From Rhodospirillales bacterium (GTDB lineage: Bacteria; Pseudomonadota; Alphaproteobacteria; Acetobacterales; Acetobacteraceae), in NCBI GenBank assembly GCA_018971905.1, contig JAGWZS010000066.1, forward strand, positions 1-8,768: 8,768 nt of DNA. Direction: 5' to 3'. Each line of letters starts with the position of its first letter. The stretch's first letter is position 1. The notes under the pieces are model-generated. The model saw only the letters and a program-made list of their open reading frames with translations. It was not told the DNA's origin and made no database searches. Below, in pieces: positions 1 to 6,728 of this stretch. Made by a program: the position numbers and the translations under genes.

Positions 1-49
1 GGGCATTTGCCCCATTCATCGCCGTCGCGATCACGTCCACACCGGCCAT
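1..49 (-). CDS. sucA: 2-oxoglutarate dehydrogenase E1 component, N-terminal fragment (runs off left edge)
   Basis: Only the first 16 codons are in the window, reading MAGVDVIATAMNGANA. The start is the ATG at 49-47, preceded by a strong Shine-Dalgarno, AGGAGAGG, on the minus strand at 66-59, nine bases from the ATG. The short N-terminus resembles alphaproteobacterial SucA proteins, which begin with a variable stretch leading into a '(N/S)GANA' motif and then a helix of the type 'xxLYxxW'. SucA is the thiamine-diphosphate-dependent decarboxylase of the 2-oxoglutarate dehydrogenase complex. It acts in the cytoplasm just before succinyl-CoA synthetase in the TCA cycle. The call rests on this fragment plus its place directly downstream of sucCD, where sucA is normally found in this class. 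A different gene cannot be excluded from 16 residues. Confidence 0.72.
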   Translation of the reverse strand, partial: MAGVDVIATAMNGANA

Positions 50-223
50 CTGATCAATCCTCTCCTAAAGCCCGCTGCCTGGCTTTGGGAATCGGCCGGG
101 CAGCGCCATGCAGGACTTCTTTTGCGGCGCATATAAGGCAATAGCGTTAGTCTATCGTTACCTTGTCCTTTTGGCTGGGTTGCCCGGCGCGCATGGTTGA
201 AGCCGAGCGGCAGCAAGGGGCAT

Positions 224-255
224 AAAAAAACCCCCAGGTTTTACCAACCTGGGGG
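224..255 (-). terminator. Rho-independent terminator of sucCD
   Basis: A perfect 10-bp inverted repeat pairs CCCCCAGGTT (231-240) with AACCTGGGGG (246-255) around a 5-base loop. On the minus strand the hairpin is followed at once by seven T residues (complement of 230-224). It begins nine bases after the sucD stop, so it should end the sucCD transcript before sucA. The plus-strand side has no T-run of comparable quality, so it acts mainly in the minus direction. Confidence 0.93.
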
Positions 256-263
256 CTTTAAAA

Positions 264-1139
264 TCAGGCGCTTAGCGCCTTTAGCATGGTGCTGCCCAGC
301 GAGGCTGGGCTGTCCGCCACAAAGATACCCGCTTCCTTCATGGCAGCAATCTTCGCCTGGGCGGTGTCCTTGCCGCCGGAGATCACGGCGCCGGCATGGC
401 CCATGCGGCGGCCCGGAGGTGCGGTGGCACCGGCGATGAAGCCCACAACCGGCTTCTTAATCTTGTGGCGGGCGAGGAACTCCGCGCCGTCGATCTCGGA
501 AGGTCCGCCGATCTCGCCGATCATGATGATCGCCTGGGTTTCGTCGTCATGCAGGAACAGATCCAGCACCTCGATGAAATCCGTGCCCTTCACCGGGTCG
601 CCGCCAATGCCCACGCAGGTAGACTGGCCAAGCCCGGCGGCGGTGGTCTGCGCCACGGCCTCATAAGTAAGGGTGCCGGAGCGGGAGACGATGCCGATGG
701 AGCCGCGCTTGTGGATGTGGCCCGGCATGATGCCGATCTTGCACTCATCCGGGGTGATCACGCCAGGGCAGTTCGGGCCCACCAGGCGGGACTTGGAACC
801 GGAGAGGGCGCGCTTGACCTTCACCATGTCCAGCACCGGGATACCCTCGGTGATGCAGACGATCAGCTCGATGCCGGCATCGATCGCTTCCAGGATGGAG
901 TCGGCCGCGAACGGCGGCGGCACATAGATGGCCGAGGCGTTGGCGCCGGTCTTGGCCACGGCCTCACCCACGGTGTTGAACACCGGCAGGTCCAGATGCG
1001 TGGTGCCGCCCTTGCCGGGCGTGACACCGCCGACGACCTTGGTGCCGTAGGCCAGCGCCTGCTCTGAGTGGAATGTACCCTGGGCACCGGTGAAGCCCTG
1101 GGTGATGACCTTGGTGTTTTTATTGACGAGAACGGCCAT
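264..1139 (-). CDS. sucD: Succinyl-CoA synthetase (ADP-forming) subunit alpha
   Basis: The 291-residue protein is full length for the family (E. coli SucD has 289). SucD forms the CoA-binding and phosphohistidine half of succinyl-CoA synthetase, which converts succinyl-CoA + ADP/GDP + Pi to succinate + ATP/GTP in the TCA cycle. Visible signatures are the CoA-binding Rossmann segment near the N-terminus ([16 protein letters not shown], about 13-28), the [10 protein letters not shown] motif at 121-130, and [10 protein letters not shown] at 247-256, in which His248 corresponds to the phosphorylated active-site histidine. The start ATG overlaps the sucC stop by one base (TAATG), so the two subunits are translationally coupled. 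The gene ends just before a strong hairpin terminator. All expected catalytic residues that I can recognise are present. Confidence 0.98.
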   Translation of the reverse strand: MAVLVNKNTKVITQGFTGAQGTFHSEQALAYGTKVVGGVTPGKGGTTHLDLPVFNTVGEAVAKTGANASAIYVPPPFAADSILEAIDAGIELIVCITEGIPVLDMVKVKRALSGSKSRLVGPNCPGVITPDECKIGIMPGHIHKRGSIGIVSRSGTLTYEAVAQTTAAGLGQSTCVGIGGDPVKGTDFIEVLDLFLHDDETQAIIMIGEIGGPSEIDGAEFLARHKIKKPVVGFIAGATAPPGRRMGHAGAVISGGKDTAQAKIAAMKEAGIFVADSPASLGSTMLKALSA

Positions 1140-2335
1140 TACGCGGCTTCCTTCACGGCTTTGACGATTTTTTCGGCCGCATCGGCCAGGTTGTCGGCGG
1201 GGATGATGGGCAGGCCGGACTTGGCCATGATGTCCTTGCCGAGCTGCACATTGGTGCCTTCCAGGCGCACCACCAGCGGCACGGAGAGCGACACTTCGCG
1301 CGCCGCCGCGATCACGCCTTCCGCGATCACGTCGCAGCGCATGATGCCGCCAAAGATGTTGACCAGGATGCCTTCCACGTTCGGGTCGGACAGGATGATC
1401 TTGAACGCAGCCGTCACGCGCTCCTTGGTGGCGCCGCCGCCGACGTCCAGGAAGTTCGCGGGCTCAGCGCCGTAGAGCTTGATGATGTCCATGGTCGCCA
1501 TGGCCAGGCCGGCGCCGTTCACCATGCAGCCGATGGAGCCGTCCAGCGCCACGTAGGAGAGCGAATATTTGTTCGCTTCCAGTTCCTTGGCGTCTTCCTC
1601 GCCCTCGTCGCGCAGGGCTTCGATCTGCGGGTGGCGGTAGAGGGAGTTGTCGTCGAAGGTGACTTTGGCGTCCAGCGCGTAGATCTCGCCCGAGCCGGTG
1701 ACGACCAGCGGGTTGATCTCGATCACTGCGATGTCCAGCGCCACGAAGGCATTGTACATGGCGGTGACAAATTTGGTGAAGGTGCCCACCTGCTTGCCTT
1801 CAAGCCCCAGGCCAAAGGCCAGCTTGCGGGCGTGGAACCCGGAGATGCCCGAAGCCGGGTCAACCGGGGCGCGCAGGATCTTCTCGGGGTGGTGCTCGGC
1901 GACTTCCTCGATCTCCATGCCGCCTTCGGTGGAGGCCATGATCACAATCTCGGACACCGAACGGTCGATCAGCAGGGAGAGATACAGCTCACGCTTGATG
2001 TCGCAGCCCGACTCCACATAAACGCGGCGGACCAGACGGCCGGCCGGGCCGGTCTGCTTGGTGATCAGCGTCTGGCCGATCATCGCCGCGGCGGCGTCAC
2101 GCACCTCGTCCAGGCTCTTGGCCAGGCGCACACCGCCCTTGCCGTTGGGGTCTTCCTTGAACTTGCCCGCCCCGCGGCCACCCGCATGGATCTGGGATTT
2201 CACGACATAGACGGGGCCGGGAAGCTTCTTGGCGGCATCCACCGCTTCCTCGGGCGTCCAGGCGACATAGCCGTCCAAAACCGCGACGCCGAAGGACTTC
2301 AGCAATTCCTTGCCCTGGTATTCATGTATGTTCAT
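1139..2335 (-). CDS. sucC: Succinyl-CoA synthetase (ADP-forming) subunit beta
   Basis: The 398-residue protein begins with the canonical [12 protein letters not shown] of SucC and is about the normal length. The beta subunit carries the nucleotide-binding ATP-grasp fold and, with SucD, performs substrate-level phosphorylation in the TCA cycle. Visible motifs include the ATP-grasp lysine region [13 protein letters not shown] (about 46-58), EINPL with Glu206 and Asn208 for Mg-nucleotide binding, and the DAKVTFDDN segment (222-230). The C-terminal CoA-ligase domain shows [13 protein letters not shown] (271-283) and the FLDVGGGA segment (295-302). The start ATG at 2335 has only a weak Shine-Dalgarno (AGGCAGG, about 11 bases upstream). 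The 162-bp gap from zapE leaves room for its own promoter. It is followed by sucD with a one-base overlap. Confidence 0.98.
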   Translation of the reverse strand: MNIHEYQGKELLKSFGVAVLDGYVAWTPEEAVDAAKKLPGPVYVVKSQIHAGGRGAGKFKEDPNGKGGVRLAKSLDEVRDAAAAMIGQTLITKQTGPAGRLVRRVYVESGCDIKRELYLSLLIDRSVSEIVIMASTEGGMEIEEVAEHHPEKILRAPVDPASGISGFHARKLAFGLGLEGKQVGTFTKFVTAMYNAFVALDIAVIEINPLVVTGSGEIYALDAKVTFDDNSLYRHPQIEALRDEGEEDAKELEANKYSLSYVALDGSIGCMVNGAGLAMATMDIIKLYGAEPANFLDVGGGATKERVTAAFKIILSDPNVEGILVNIFGGIMRCDVIAEGVIAAAREVSLSVPLVVRLEGTNVQLGKDIMAKSGLPIIPADNLADAAEKIVKAVKEAA

Positions 2336-2371
2336 ATGGGATTAGCCTGCCTGATCTTCTAAGGTTACAAA

Positions 2372-2390
2372 GGGGGGCGTTGGGGGGCGT
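2372..2390. repeat. Tandem GGGGGGCGT direct repeat in the sucC leader
   Basis: The nonamer GGGGGGCGT occurs at 2372-2380 and again at 2382-2390, separated by one base. It lies 37 bases upstream of the sucC start codon, so the sucC leader RNA would carry two C6 runs and the opposite DNA strand two G6 runs. No known function is implied. It may be chance in GC-rich DNA, or a leader element. Confidence 0.6.
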
Positions 2391-2417
2391 GCTACTCTCA
2401 TTCACCTGGCCGGGCAA
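2389..2417 (-). promoter_or_regulatory. Weak candidate sigma-70-type promoter for sucCD
   Basis: On the minus strand TTGCCC (2417-2412) and TAGCAC (2394-2389) are separated by 17 bases and lie about 55 bases upstream of sucC. Each hexamer matches the consensus only partly, so this is a suggestion. The 162-bp zapE-sucC gap, much larger than other gaps in the window, is the main reason to expect a promoter here. Confidence 0.2.
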
Positions 2418-2497
2418 GCAGCATCATGCACCGCGCGGCAATAAAACGGCGAAAATCCCGCTTTCTTTGCAGTTTCATGCCGCCAGAGGGGCAGATT

Positions 2498-3646
2498 TCA
2501 AGTCAGATGCGGCAGGGCGAGATACTCTTCGCTCTGCATCTCTTCGAGGCGCGAGGCCGTGCGCTGGAACATCTCCGCCCCCTCGCCGGCGCGGTAAAGC
2601 TCATCCGGGTAGGCTGCGGCGGAGGCATAGAGCTTGCAGCGATGCTCATAGAGCGTGTCGATCAGGGTGATGAAGCGCCGGGCCTCGTCGAAATTATCCG
2701 GCGAGAGGCAGGGAATGCCGTCGATCAGCACGGTGGGGTAGTGGGTGGCGATGGCGAGATAGTCCCCCGGCCCGAGTGCCGCCTTGCACAGCGCGTTGAA
2801 GCTGAAGCGCGCCACGCCATTCGCGGCCAGCGGCACGGTGAGCATCCGGCCCTGGACGGGCACGGCCTCCGCATGAACCTCTTCACCTTCGGCCAGATGC
2901 TCGAACACACGGCTGATCGCGGCATCCGCGTGGCTGTCTGCCGGCACCACCCAGGATTTCAGCCCATGTTCGCGCCCGCGCCGGTAATCCTGCTCGGCTT
3001 CCAGCACCAGCACGTCGAGATTGGCTTTCAGCAGGTCGATGAACGGCTGGAAGGCGTCGTGCCCTGGCTGGCCCGCGTAAAGATCGTCCGGCAGGGTGTT
3101 GGAGGTGGCAACCACCACCACCTGGCGGGCGAACAGCGCCTCGAACAGCCGCCCCAGGATCATCGCATCGACAATGTCGTGCACCTGGAATTCGTCGAAG
3201 CAGAGCAAGGCGGCCTCATCCGCGATGATATCCGCCAGCGGCGGGATCGGGTCGTCCACCTCCGGGTGCTCGCGCTTGATCTTGTGGAACCGCTTGTGCG
3301 CCTGCTGCATGAAATCATGAAAATGCACGCGCCGCTTGCGCGGTACGTCGGCGGCCTCGAAAAACAAATCCATGAGCATGGATTTGCCCCGGCCAACCTC
3401 CCCCACAATGTAAAGCCCGTGGGGGCGGTCCTGTGCCTCGTCCACTGGTTTGTGGCGGAGCATCCGCGCAAACCAGCCGTCCGGGGCATGGACCGGGTGG
3501 GGGTCGTAGCCGCGCAGCTTGGCCCACAGGCTTTGCAGCTGCTCGGCCGCCACGGCCTGGGCGGCATCGTAGCGCAGCAACCCGGCGGCGACACGGGCAC
3601 GGTAGGCGGCCATCACTCCCGGTTCAGTTATTTTTAGTTTGGACAT
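2498..3646 (-). CDS. zapE: AFG1/ZapE-family ATPase (cell division protein ZapE)
   Basis: This 382-residue protein belongs to the AFG1-like (LACE1/ZapE) P-loop ATPases. E. coli ZapE binds the Z-ring and modulates FtsZ; the mitochondrial homologue Afg1 works in quality control of respiratory-complex subunits. Visible motifs are Walker A GEVGRGKS (82-89, Lys88), the family motif HFHDFMQQAH (108-117), Walker B ALLCFDEF (146-153) followed by QVHD, and a sensor-1-like ATSNTLPDDLY (180-190). A highly conserved family feature is visible in each block and none is broken. The ATG at 3646 has a modest AGG about five bases upstream. Shorter starts such as the internal Met12 are possible. It is transcribed toward sucC, as in many alphaproteobacteria, but without mdh between them. 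It probably acts in the cytoplasm at the membrane or divisome. The cell-division role here is inferred from E. coli. Confidence 0.95.
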   Translation of the reverse strand: MSKLKITEPGVMAAYRARVAAGLLRYDAAQAVAAEQLQSLWAKLRGYDPHPVHAPDGWFARMLRHKPVDEAQDRPHGLYIVGEVGRGKSMLMDLFFEAADVPRKRRVHFHDFMQQAHKRFHKIKREHPEVDDPIPPLADIIADEAALLCFDEFQVHDIVDAMILGRLFEALFARQVVVVATSNTLPDDLYAGQPGHDAFQPFIDLLKANLDVLVLEAEQDYRRGREHGLKSWVVPADSHADAAISRVFEHLAEGEEVHAEAVPVQGRMLTVPLAANGVARFSFNALCKAALGPGDYLAIATHYPTVLIDGIPCLSPDNFDEARRFITLIDTLYEHRCKLYASAAAYPDELYRAGEGAEMFQRTASRLEEMQSEEYLALPHLT

Positions 3647-3679
3647 TTGGCCTAATATTGCGCCTGTTTGTGCAGCGCA

Positions 3680-3708
3680 GCAAGGTGCCGGGCCGCACGG
3701 CGCCTTGC
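3680..3708. repeat. 11-bp inverted repeat in the zapE/oxygenase intergenic region
   Basis: GCAAGGTGCCG (3680-3690) pairs with CGGCGCCTTGC (3698-3708), 10 of 11 positions Watson-Crick plus one G/T, around a 7-base loop. It sits between two divergent start codons, 34 bases from zapE and 65 bases from the oxygenase ATG. There is no T-run, so it is not an intrinsic terminator. It could be an operator or a leader hairpin. Confidence 0.6.
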
Positions 3709-3733
3709 ACGGGCGGCCTGATGCGCTTAACCT
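3705..3733 (+). promoter_or_regulatory. Candidate promoter of the 2OG-Fe(II) oxygenase
   Basis: TTGCAC (3705-3710) and TAACCT (3728-3733) are separated by 17 bases and end 40 bases before the oxygenase ATG. The -35 hexamer keeps TTG and the -10 keeps TA...T. The -35 overlaps the right arm of the inverted repeat at 3680-3708. Assignment is by eye and tentative. Confidence 0.27.
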
Positions 3734-3773
3734 TTCCCTCCGGTTTCAAAGTTCACCAGAGCGGATACAACCT

Positions 3774-4409
3774 ATGGATGTCGCGGATTTCAGCGCGCTG
3801 AGCGCAGCGTCGGTTTCGTCTGAGCCTTTTCCTCATATCCTGCTGGAGCGCTTCATCAGGCCCGAGGCCCTGCCTGCCGTGGTTGCAGACCTGCCCGCCA
3901 TGAAAGCCCGGGGAAGTTTTCCCATTGGCGCGTTGAAACTCGGCCCCGCCGCGAAAGCCGCTATCGCAGCACTGGAGGGCGAGCAGTTCCGCGCCATCGT
4001 GGCCGAAAAATTCGGGCTGGATTTGCAAGGCGCGCCGCTGATGACCACGCTGCGGGGCAATTCCGGGGAGCAGGATGGGCGGATCCACACCGATTCCTCG
4101 GCCAAGCGGGTGACGATCCTGCTCTACCTCAACCCCGGCAACGGCGAAGCCTGGGCCCGGCACGAAGGCTGCCTGCGGCTGCTGCGCGATGGTGAGAATT
4201 TGGAGAATTTCGCCAGGGAAGTGCCGCCGGTGGATGGCACGCTGCTGATCTTCCCCAACGGCCCCAATACCTGGCACGGGCATAAGCAGTTCGTCGGCCA
4301 GCGTTACGTGGTGCAGATGAATTACATGACCACCAGCACCAAGGCGAAGGCCGAGATGCGCCGCCACCATGTGTCCGCCTTCATTAAGCGGTTAACTAAA
4401 GCGGCTTAA
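3774..4409 (+). CDS. 2-oxoglutarate/Fe(II)-dependent oxygenase, HxD type, substrate unknown
   Basis: The 211-residue protein shows the double-stranded beta-helix iron site of 2OG-Fe(II) dioxygenases. The motif RIHTDSSAKRVT (104-115) supplies His105 and Asp107. The later GTLLIFPNGPNTWHGH (155-170) supplies the distal His168 (or His170), and Arg177 in GQRYVVQ is placed to bind the 2OG carboxylate. The N-terminal PFPHILLERFI segment (19-29) is typical of the prolyl-4-hydroxylase-like branch. The ATG at 3774 is chosen because family similarity begins a few residues after it. An in-frame TTG at 3639 would add 45 unlike residues and run into the zapE start. The Shine-Dalgarno is weak (AGCGGAT). The gene stands alone, divergent from zapE and overlapping the ABC ATPase gene tail to tail by 18 bases. 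Its substrate could be a protein side chain or a small molecule. Confidence 0.85.
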   Translation: MDVADFSALSAASVSSEPFPHILLERFIRPEALPAVVADLPAMKARGSFPIGALKLGPAAKAAIAALEGEQFRAIVAEKFGLDLQGAPLMTTLRGNSGEQDGRIHTDSSAKRVTILLYLNPGNGEAWARHEGCLRLLRDGENLENFAREVPPVDGTLLIFPNGPNTWHGHKQFVGQRYVVQMNYMTTSTKAKAEMRRHHVSAFIKRLTKAA

Positions 4410-5057
4410 CCCCAGCAACTCCGCCGCCGCGCGGCTTACCGGCGCCGTGAACACCGCAGCCGCCGGGCCGTGCTGGATGATCTGGCCGCCGGAGAGCAGC
4501 GCCAGCCGGTCCGCCTCAGCCGCGATGTCGTAGTCATGCGTTGCCGCCAGCACGGGAATGCCCCGGGCATTGGCGGTTTGCTTCAGCCAGTCCAGCGTTT
4601 CATCCCGCGTCTGCCGGTCCAGCCCGGCGGAGGGTTCATCCAGCAGCAGCATGTCCGGCCCGTGCGCCAAAGCCCTGGCCAGCGCCACGCGCTTGGCCTG
4701 GCCGCCGGAAAGCTGGTGCGGCTGGCGGGCGACCAGCTCCTCCAGCCCCAGCTCCGCCAGCAAGGCGCGCGCCTGCGCCAGCCGGGTTTTGCCGCGCAGC
4801 GCATAGGCGGTGTTTTCCAGCACGCTCAGATGCGGGAACAGCCGCGTTTCCTGCGGCAGATAGCCGATGGGCCGGTGTTCCGGCGCCAGCCCCTGCCAGG
4901 GCGTGCCGGTGGCGGGCAGCAACCCGGCCAGAGCCCGCAGCAGCGAGGTTTTGCCCTCGCCCGAGCGGCCGAGGAGGGCGGTGAATCCGTTTACGGTAAA
5001 GCAGGCGCGCAGCGGCAGCGGGGCGGTCAGCGTGTAGTCGATCTCGAAGCTGTTCAA
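4392..5057 (-). CDS. modC: Molybdate/tungstate ABC transporter ATP-binding protein (short ModC-type)
   Basis: This 221-residue ABC ATPase powers uptake through the adjacent permease. It has Walker A GRSGEGKTS (30-38), Q-loop Gln69 (YLPQE), signature LSGGQ (116-120), Walker B MLLLDEP (136-142) and the H-loop His174 (ATHD). It ends soon after the nucleotide-binding domain. Typical ModC/WtpC proteins of about 350 residues continue into a C-terminal MOP/TOBE domain that senses or binds the oxyanion, and this domain is missing here. Translation begins at TTG (5057-5055), overlapping the TGA of the permease gene as TTGA, so coupling is likely; no ATG fits the family N-terminus better. Its 3' end overlaps the convergent oxygenase gene. 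Substrate is inferred from the binding protein and the ModE-like neighbour. Confidence 0.9.
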   Translation of the reverse strand: MNSFEIDYTLTAPLPLRACFTVNGFTALLGRSGEGKTSLLRALAGLLPATGTPWQGLAPEHRPIGYLPQETRLFPHLSVLENTAYALRGKTRLAQARALLAELGLEELVARQPHQLSGGQAKRVALARALAHGPDMLLLDEPSAGLDRQTRDETLDWLKQTANARGIPVLAATHDYDIAAEADRLALLSGGQIIQHGPAAAVFTAPVSRAAAELLGLSRFS

Positions 5058-5797
5058 ACCGCGCGGGCTCGCAACCCCAACCAGAGCGGCAGCGGCAACG
5101 TGGCCAGCAGAAACATCCCCACCAGCGGAAACACCGCTTGCAAGCCTAAATCCTGCACATCTGTCCAGAGTTGTACGGGCATCCCGGCTGGGTAATACGC
5201 CACGATGAGGATGATGCCAAACTCGCCCAGTGCCCGCACCCAGGCGAGCGATACGGCGGCGGAAAGCCCGCGCCGTGCCAAAGGCAGCGTAACCCGCAAC
5301 TGGGCCCGGAAGGGTGTGTCGCCCAATGTGCGGGCCAGTTCCTCGTAATCCGGCGGCACCTGGGCAATGGCACCGCGTGCTGCCACCACATAGGTGGGCA
5401 GCGCCGCATACACGGTGGCCAGCAGAAACGCCGCCGGGGTGTTGGTAAGGGTGATGCCCAGCGCGCCAAATGCCCGGCCCAGGGGAGCTGACGGGCCATA
5501 AACCACGGCCAGCAGAATGCCGAGCGCCAGGGTTGGCATCAGCATCGGCATCAGCACCACGGCCTCCGCCAGCAGCACCAGCCGCCCGCGGGAGCGCGCC
5601 AGGTAAAGCGCCAGGGGTGTACCAGCCAGCACAATCACCAGCATCGCCACGGCGCCGCCGATGAGCGAGGTGGCGATGGCCGCCCAGTCCTGCGGGCTGA
5701 GCGCGCCGCCTTGCCAGAAAAAACCGTTGCCAAGCAGGCCGGACAGCGGGGCCAGCAGAAACGCCAGAACGAGAAGCAGGAACCCGGCGCGCAGCAT
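5054..5797 (-). CDS. modB: Molybdate/tungstate ABC transporter permease (ModB/WtpB family)
   Basis: The 247-residue membrane protein is the inner-membrane channel of the importer. About six hydrophobic segments are visible (for example 3-21, 41-66, 74-100, 122-138, 177-201, 222-241). The EAA loop that docks the ATPase lies at about 151-171 (EELARTLGD...LPLA), followed by RALGEFG (188-194). The stretch IVAYYPAG (198-205) after GEFG resembles, from memory, WtpB-type tungstate/molybdate permeases more than classical E. coli ModB. The start ATG lies four bases after the binding-protein stop. An open frame extends upstream to 5914, but that part overlaps the binding-protein gene and looks non-transmembrane. 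No clear Shine-Dalgarno precedes the ATG, so translational coupling is likely. Its end overlaps the TTG start of the ATPase gene. Confidence 0.93.
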   Translation of the reverse strand: MLRAGFLLLVLAFLLAPLSGLLGNGFFWQGGALSPQDWAAIATSLIGGAVAMLVIVLAGTPLALYLARSRGRLVLLAEAVVLMPMLMPTLALGILLAVVYGPSAPLGRAFGALGITLTNTPAAFLLATVYAALPTYVVAARGAIAQVPPDYEELARTLGDTPFRAQLRVTLPLARRGLSAAVSLAWVRALGEFGIILIVAYYPAGMPVQLWTDVQDLGLQAVFPLVGMFLLATLPLPLWLGLRARAV

Positions 5798-5801
5798 CTG
5801 G

Positions 5802-6695
5802 TTAGACAGAGGGGCCTTTGCCCGGGCCGTAGCCGTAACGCTTGAAGATGGACTGGCCATCCGGCCCGGCGAGGAAGGACACATAGTCCGCCGCGGCCTT
5901 GGGGTTTGCCGCACATTTCAGCGCCAGGGCATAGAACACCAGCGGGCTGGGGTGGATGGTTTTGCCCTTCACCTCCAGGCTCGCCTTGGCATAGGTGGCT
6001 TTCATCGCCGGGTTGGAGATGTTCACTGCGTCCGGCAGTTCGATAAAGGGCAGTTTCTGCGACACCACGGCGCTCTTATAGCCCAGGGTCGCGTCGATCT
6101 GCCCGGCTTCCAGCCGCGCCAGCAGGGAGGGCTCGGCGAAAATCTGCGCCGGGTTGATCATGGGCCCCGCCACCTTCTGGGCGAAACCGGGGATTTTGTA
6201 ATGCGCCTCGGCCAGTTGCAGGGCGAAGAGCACGTATTGGCCCTGCGGGTCGACAGTTGGGTCTGTACGGCCGAGGCGGAAAGCCGGGTTCATGAAGATC
6301 TTTGTCCAGTCCGCGCCTTTGGCCGCCTTGAGCTGTGCCGCGAATTTGGAGGCAGGCGAATAGGCCAGAACCATGGAGGTGCTGGCCACTGGCACTGCCT
6401 TGCCCACGCCCAGCCCGGCTTCTTCCACAATCTTCGCGGGGCCGGCGGAAACGGGCACGAACACGTCCGGCTTCATGGCGCCGCCGGTGATGAGATGCGC
6501 CAGCGCCAGGGCGCCCTGGCCGATGCCATGCACGGAAACGCCCGTGGCGGCGGCGAAGGAGGGGTTCATCCCCTTGTCCATCAGCTTGCCCATGGACCCG
6601 GCATAGGCAACGGTGATGGCCTCTGCGGCGGCGGCATGGCGCGCGGCGGCAAGGGCAAGAGGGGCAGCGAGCAGGAGGCGGCGGGAAACAGACAT
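5802..6695 (-). CDS. wtpA: Molybdate/tungstate ABC transporter substrate-binding protein (WtpA-like)
   Basis: The 297-residue protein is an exported type II periplasmic binding protein. Its signal peptide is SVSRR, a hydrophobic LLLAAPLALAAA core, and a likely cleavage after Ala24; the SRRLLL start could also be read as Tat-like. The mature part shows YAGS (31-34) at the oxyanion site, MVLAY (108-112), GRTDPTVDPQG (142-152), LALQ/LAEAHYKIPG-like text (158-170) and GYKSAVV...FIELPDAVN (205-225). These match my recollection of archaeal WtpA/ModA proteins better than E. coli ModA. Asp149 aligns with one carboxylate ligand of that family, but the expected glutamate before YKS is Gly205. The ATG at 6695 is fixed by GGAG six bases upstream and by the signal peptide. 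It is the first gene of the importer operon and sits behind a ModE-like operator. Molybdate versus tungstate preference cannot be told. Confidence 0.88.
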   Translation of the reverse strand: MSVSRRLLLAAPLALAAARHAAAAEAITVAYAGSMGKLMDKGMNPSFAAATGVSVHGIGQGALALAHLITGGAMKPDVFVPVSAGPAKIVEEAGLGVGKAVPVASTSMVLAYSPASKFAAQLKAAKGADWTKIFMNPAFRLGRTDPTVDPQGQYVLFALQLAEAHYKIPGFAQKVAGPMINPAQIFAEPSLLARLEAGQIDATLGYKSAVVSQKLPFIELPDAVNISNPAMKATYAKASLEVKGKTIHPSPLVFYALALKCAANPKAAADYVSFLAGPDGQSIFKRYGYGPGKGPSV

Positions 6696-6704
6696 GGGGG
6701 ACTC

Positions 6705-6728
6705 CGATATGTTGGAGTGGATATATCG
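6705..6728. promoter_or_regulatory. Putative ModE-type operator (CGATAT-N12-ATATCG)
   Basis: The half-sites CGATAT (6705-6710) and ATATCG (6723-6728) are perfect inverted copies 12 bases apart, spanning 24 bp. As I recall, the E. coli mod operator has the same geometry (CGTTAT-N12-ATAACG). The right arm overlaps the predicted -10 of the importer promoter and the left arm abuts the wtpA Shine-Dalgarno, so binding should repress the importer. The site also lies 47 bases upstream of the ModE-like gene and could mediate autoregulation. Confidence 0.72.

Noticed and set aside
139..157. Small inverted repeat CAATAG/CTATCG upstream of sucA
   Set aside because: Only six pairs including one G/T and no supporting context; chance is likely.
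396..1067. Plus-strand open frame opposite sucD
   Set aside because: Shadow of sucD. The sucD frame has all catalytic motifs.
1631..2362. A 243-codon open frame on the plus strand
   Set aside because: Antisense shadow of sucC, with no ribosome-binding site or family resemblance.
2426..3637. A 403-codon open frame on the plus strand, longer than zapE
   Set aside because: It is fully antisense to zapE, whose Walker motifs are intact. The antisense product is His/Gly/Val-rich with no recognisable domain, as expected for a shadow frame in GC-rich DNA.
3639..3773. 45-codon upstream extension of the oxygenase from TTG 3639
   Set aside because: The extension overlaps the zapE start codon and would leave no promoter space; ATG 3774 fits the family N-terminus.
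5798..5914. 39-codon upstream extension of the permease
   Set aside because: It overlaps the end of wtpA and is Ser/Pro/Arg-rich, unlike the first membrane segment that begins at ATG 5797.
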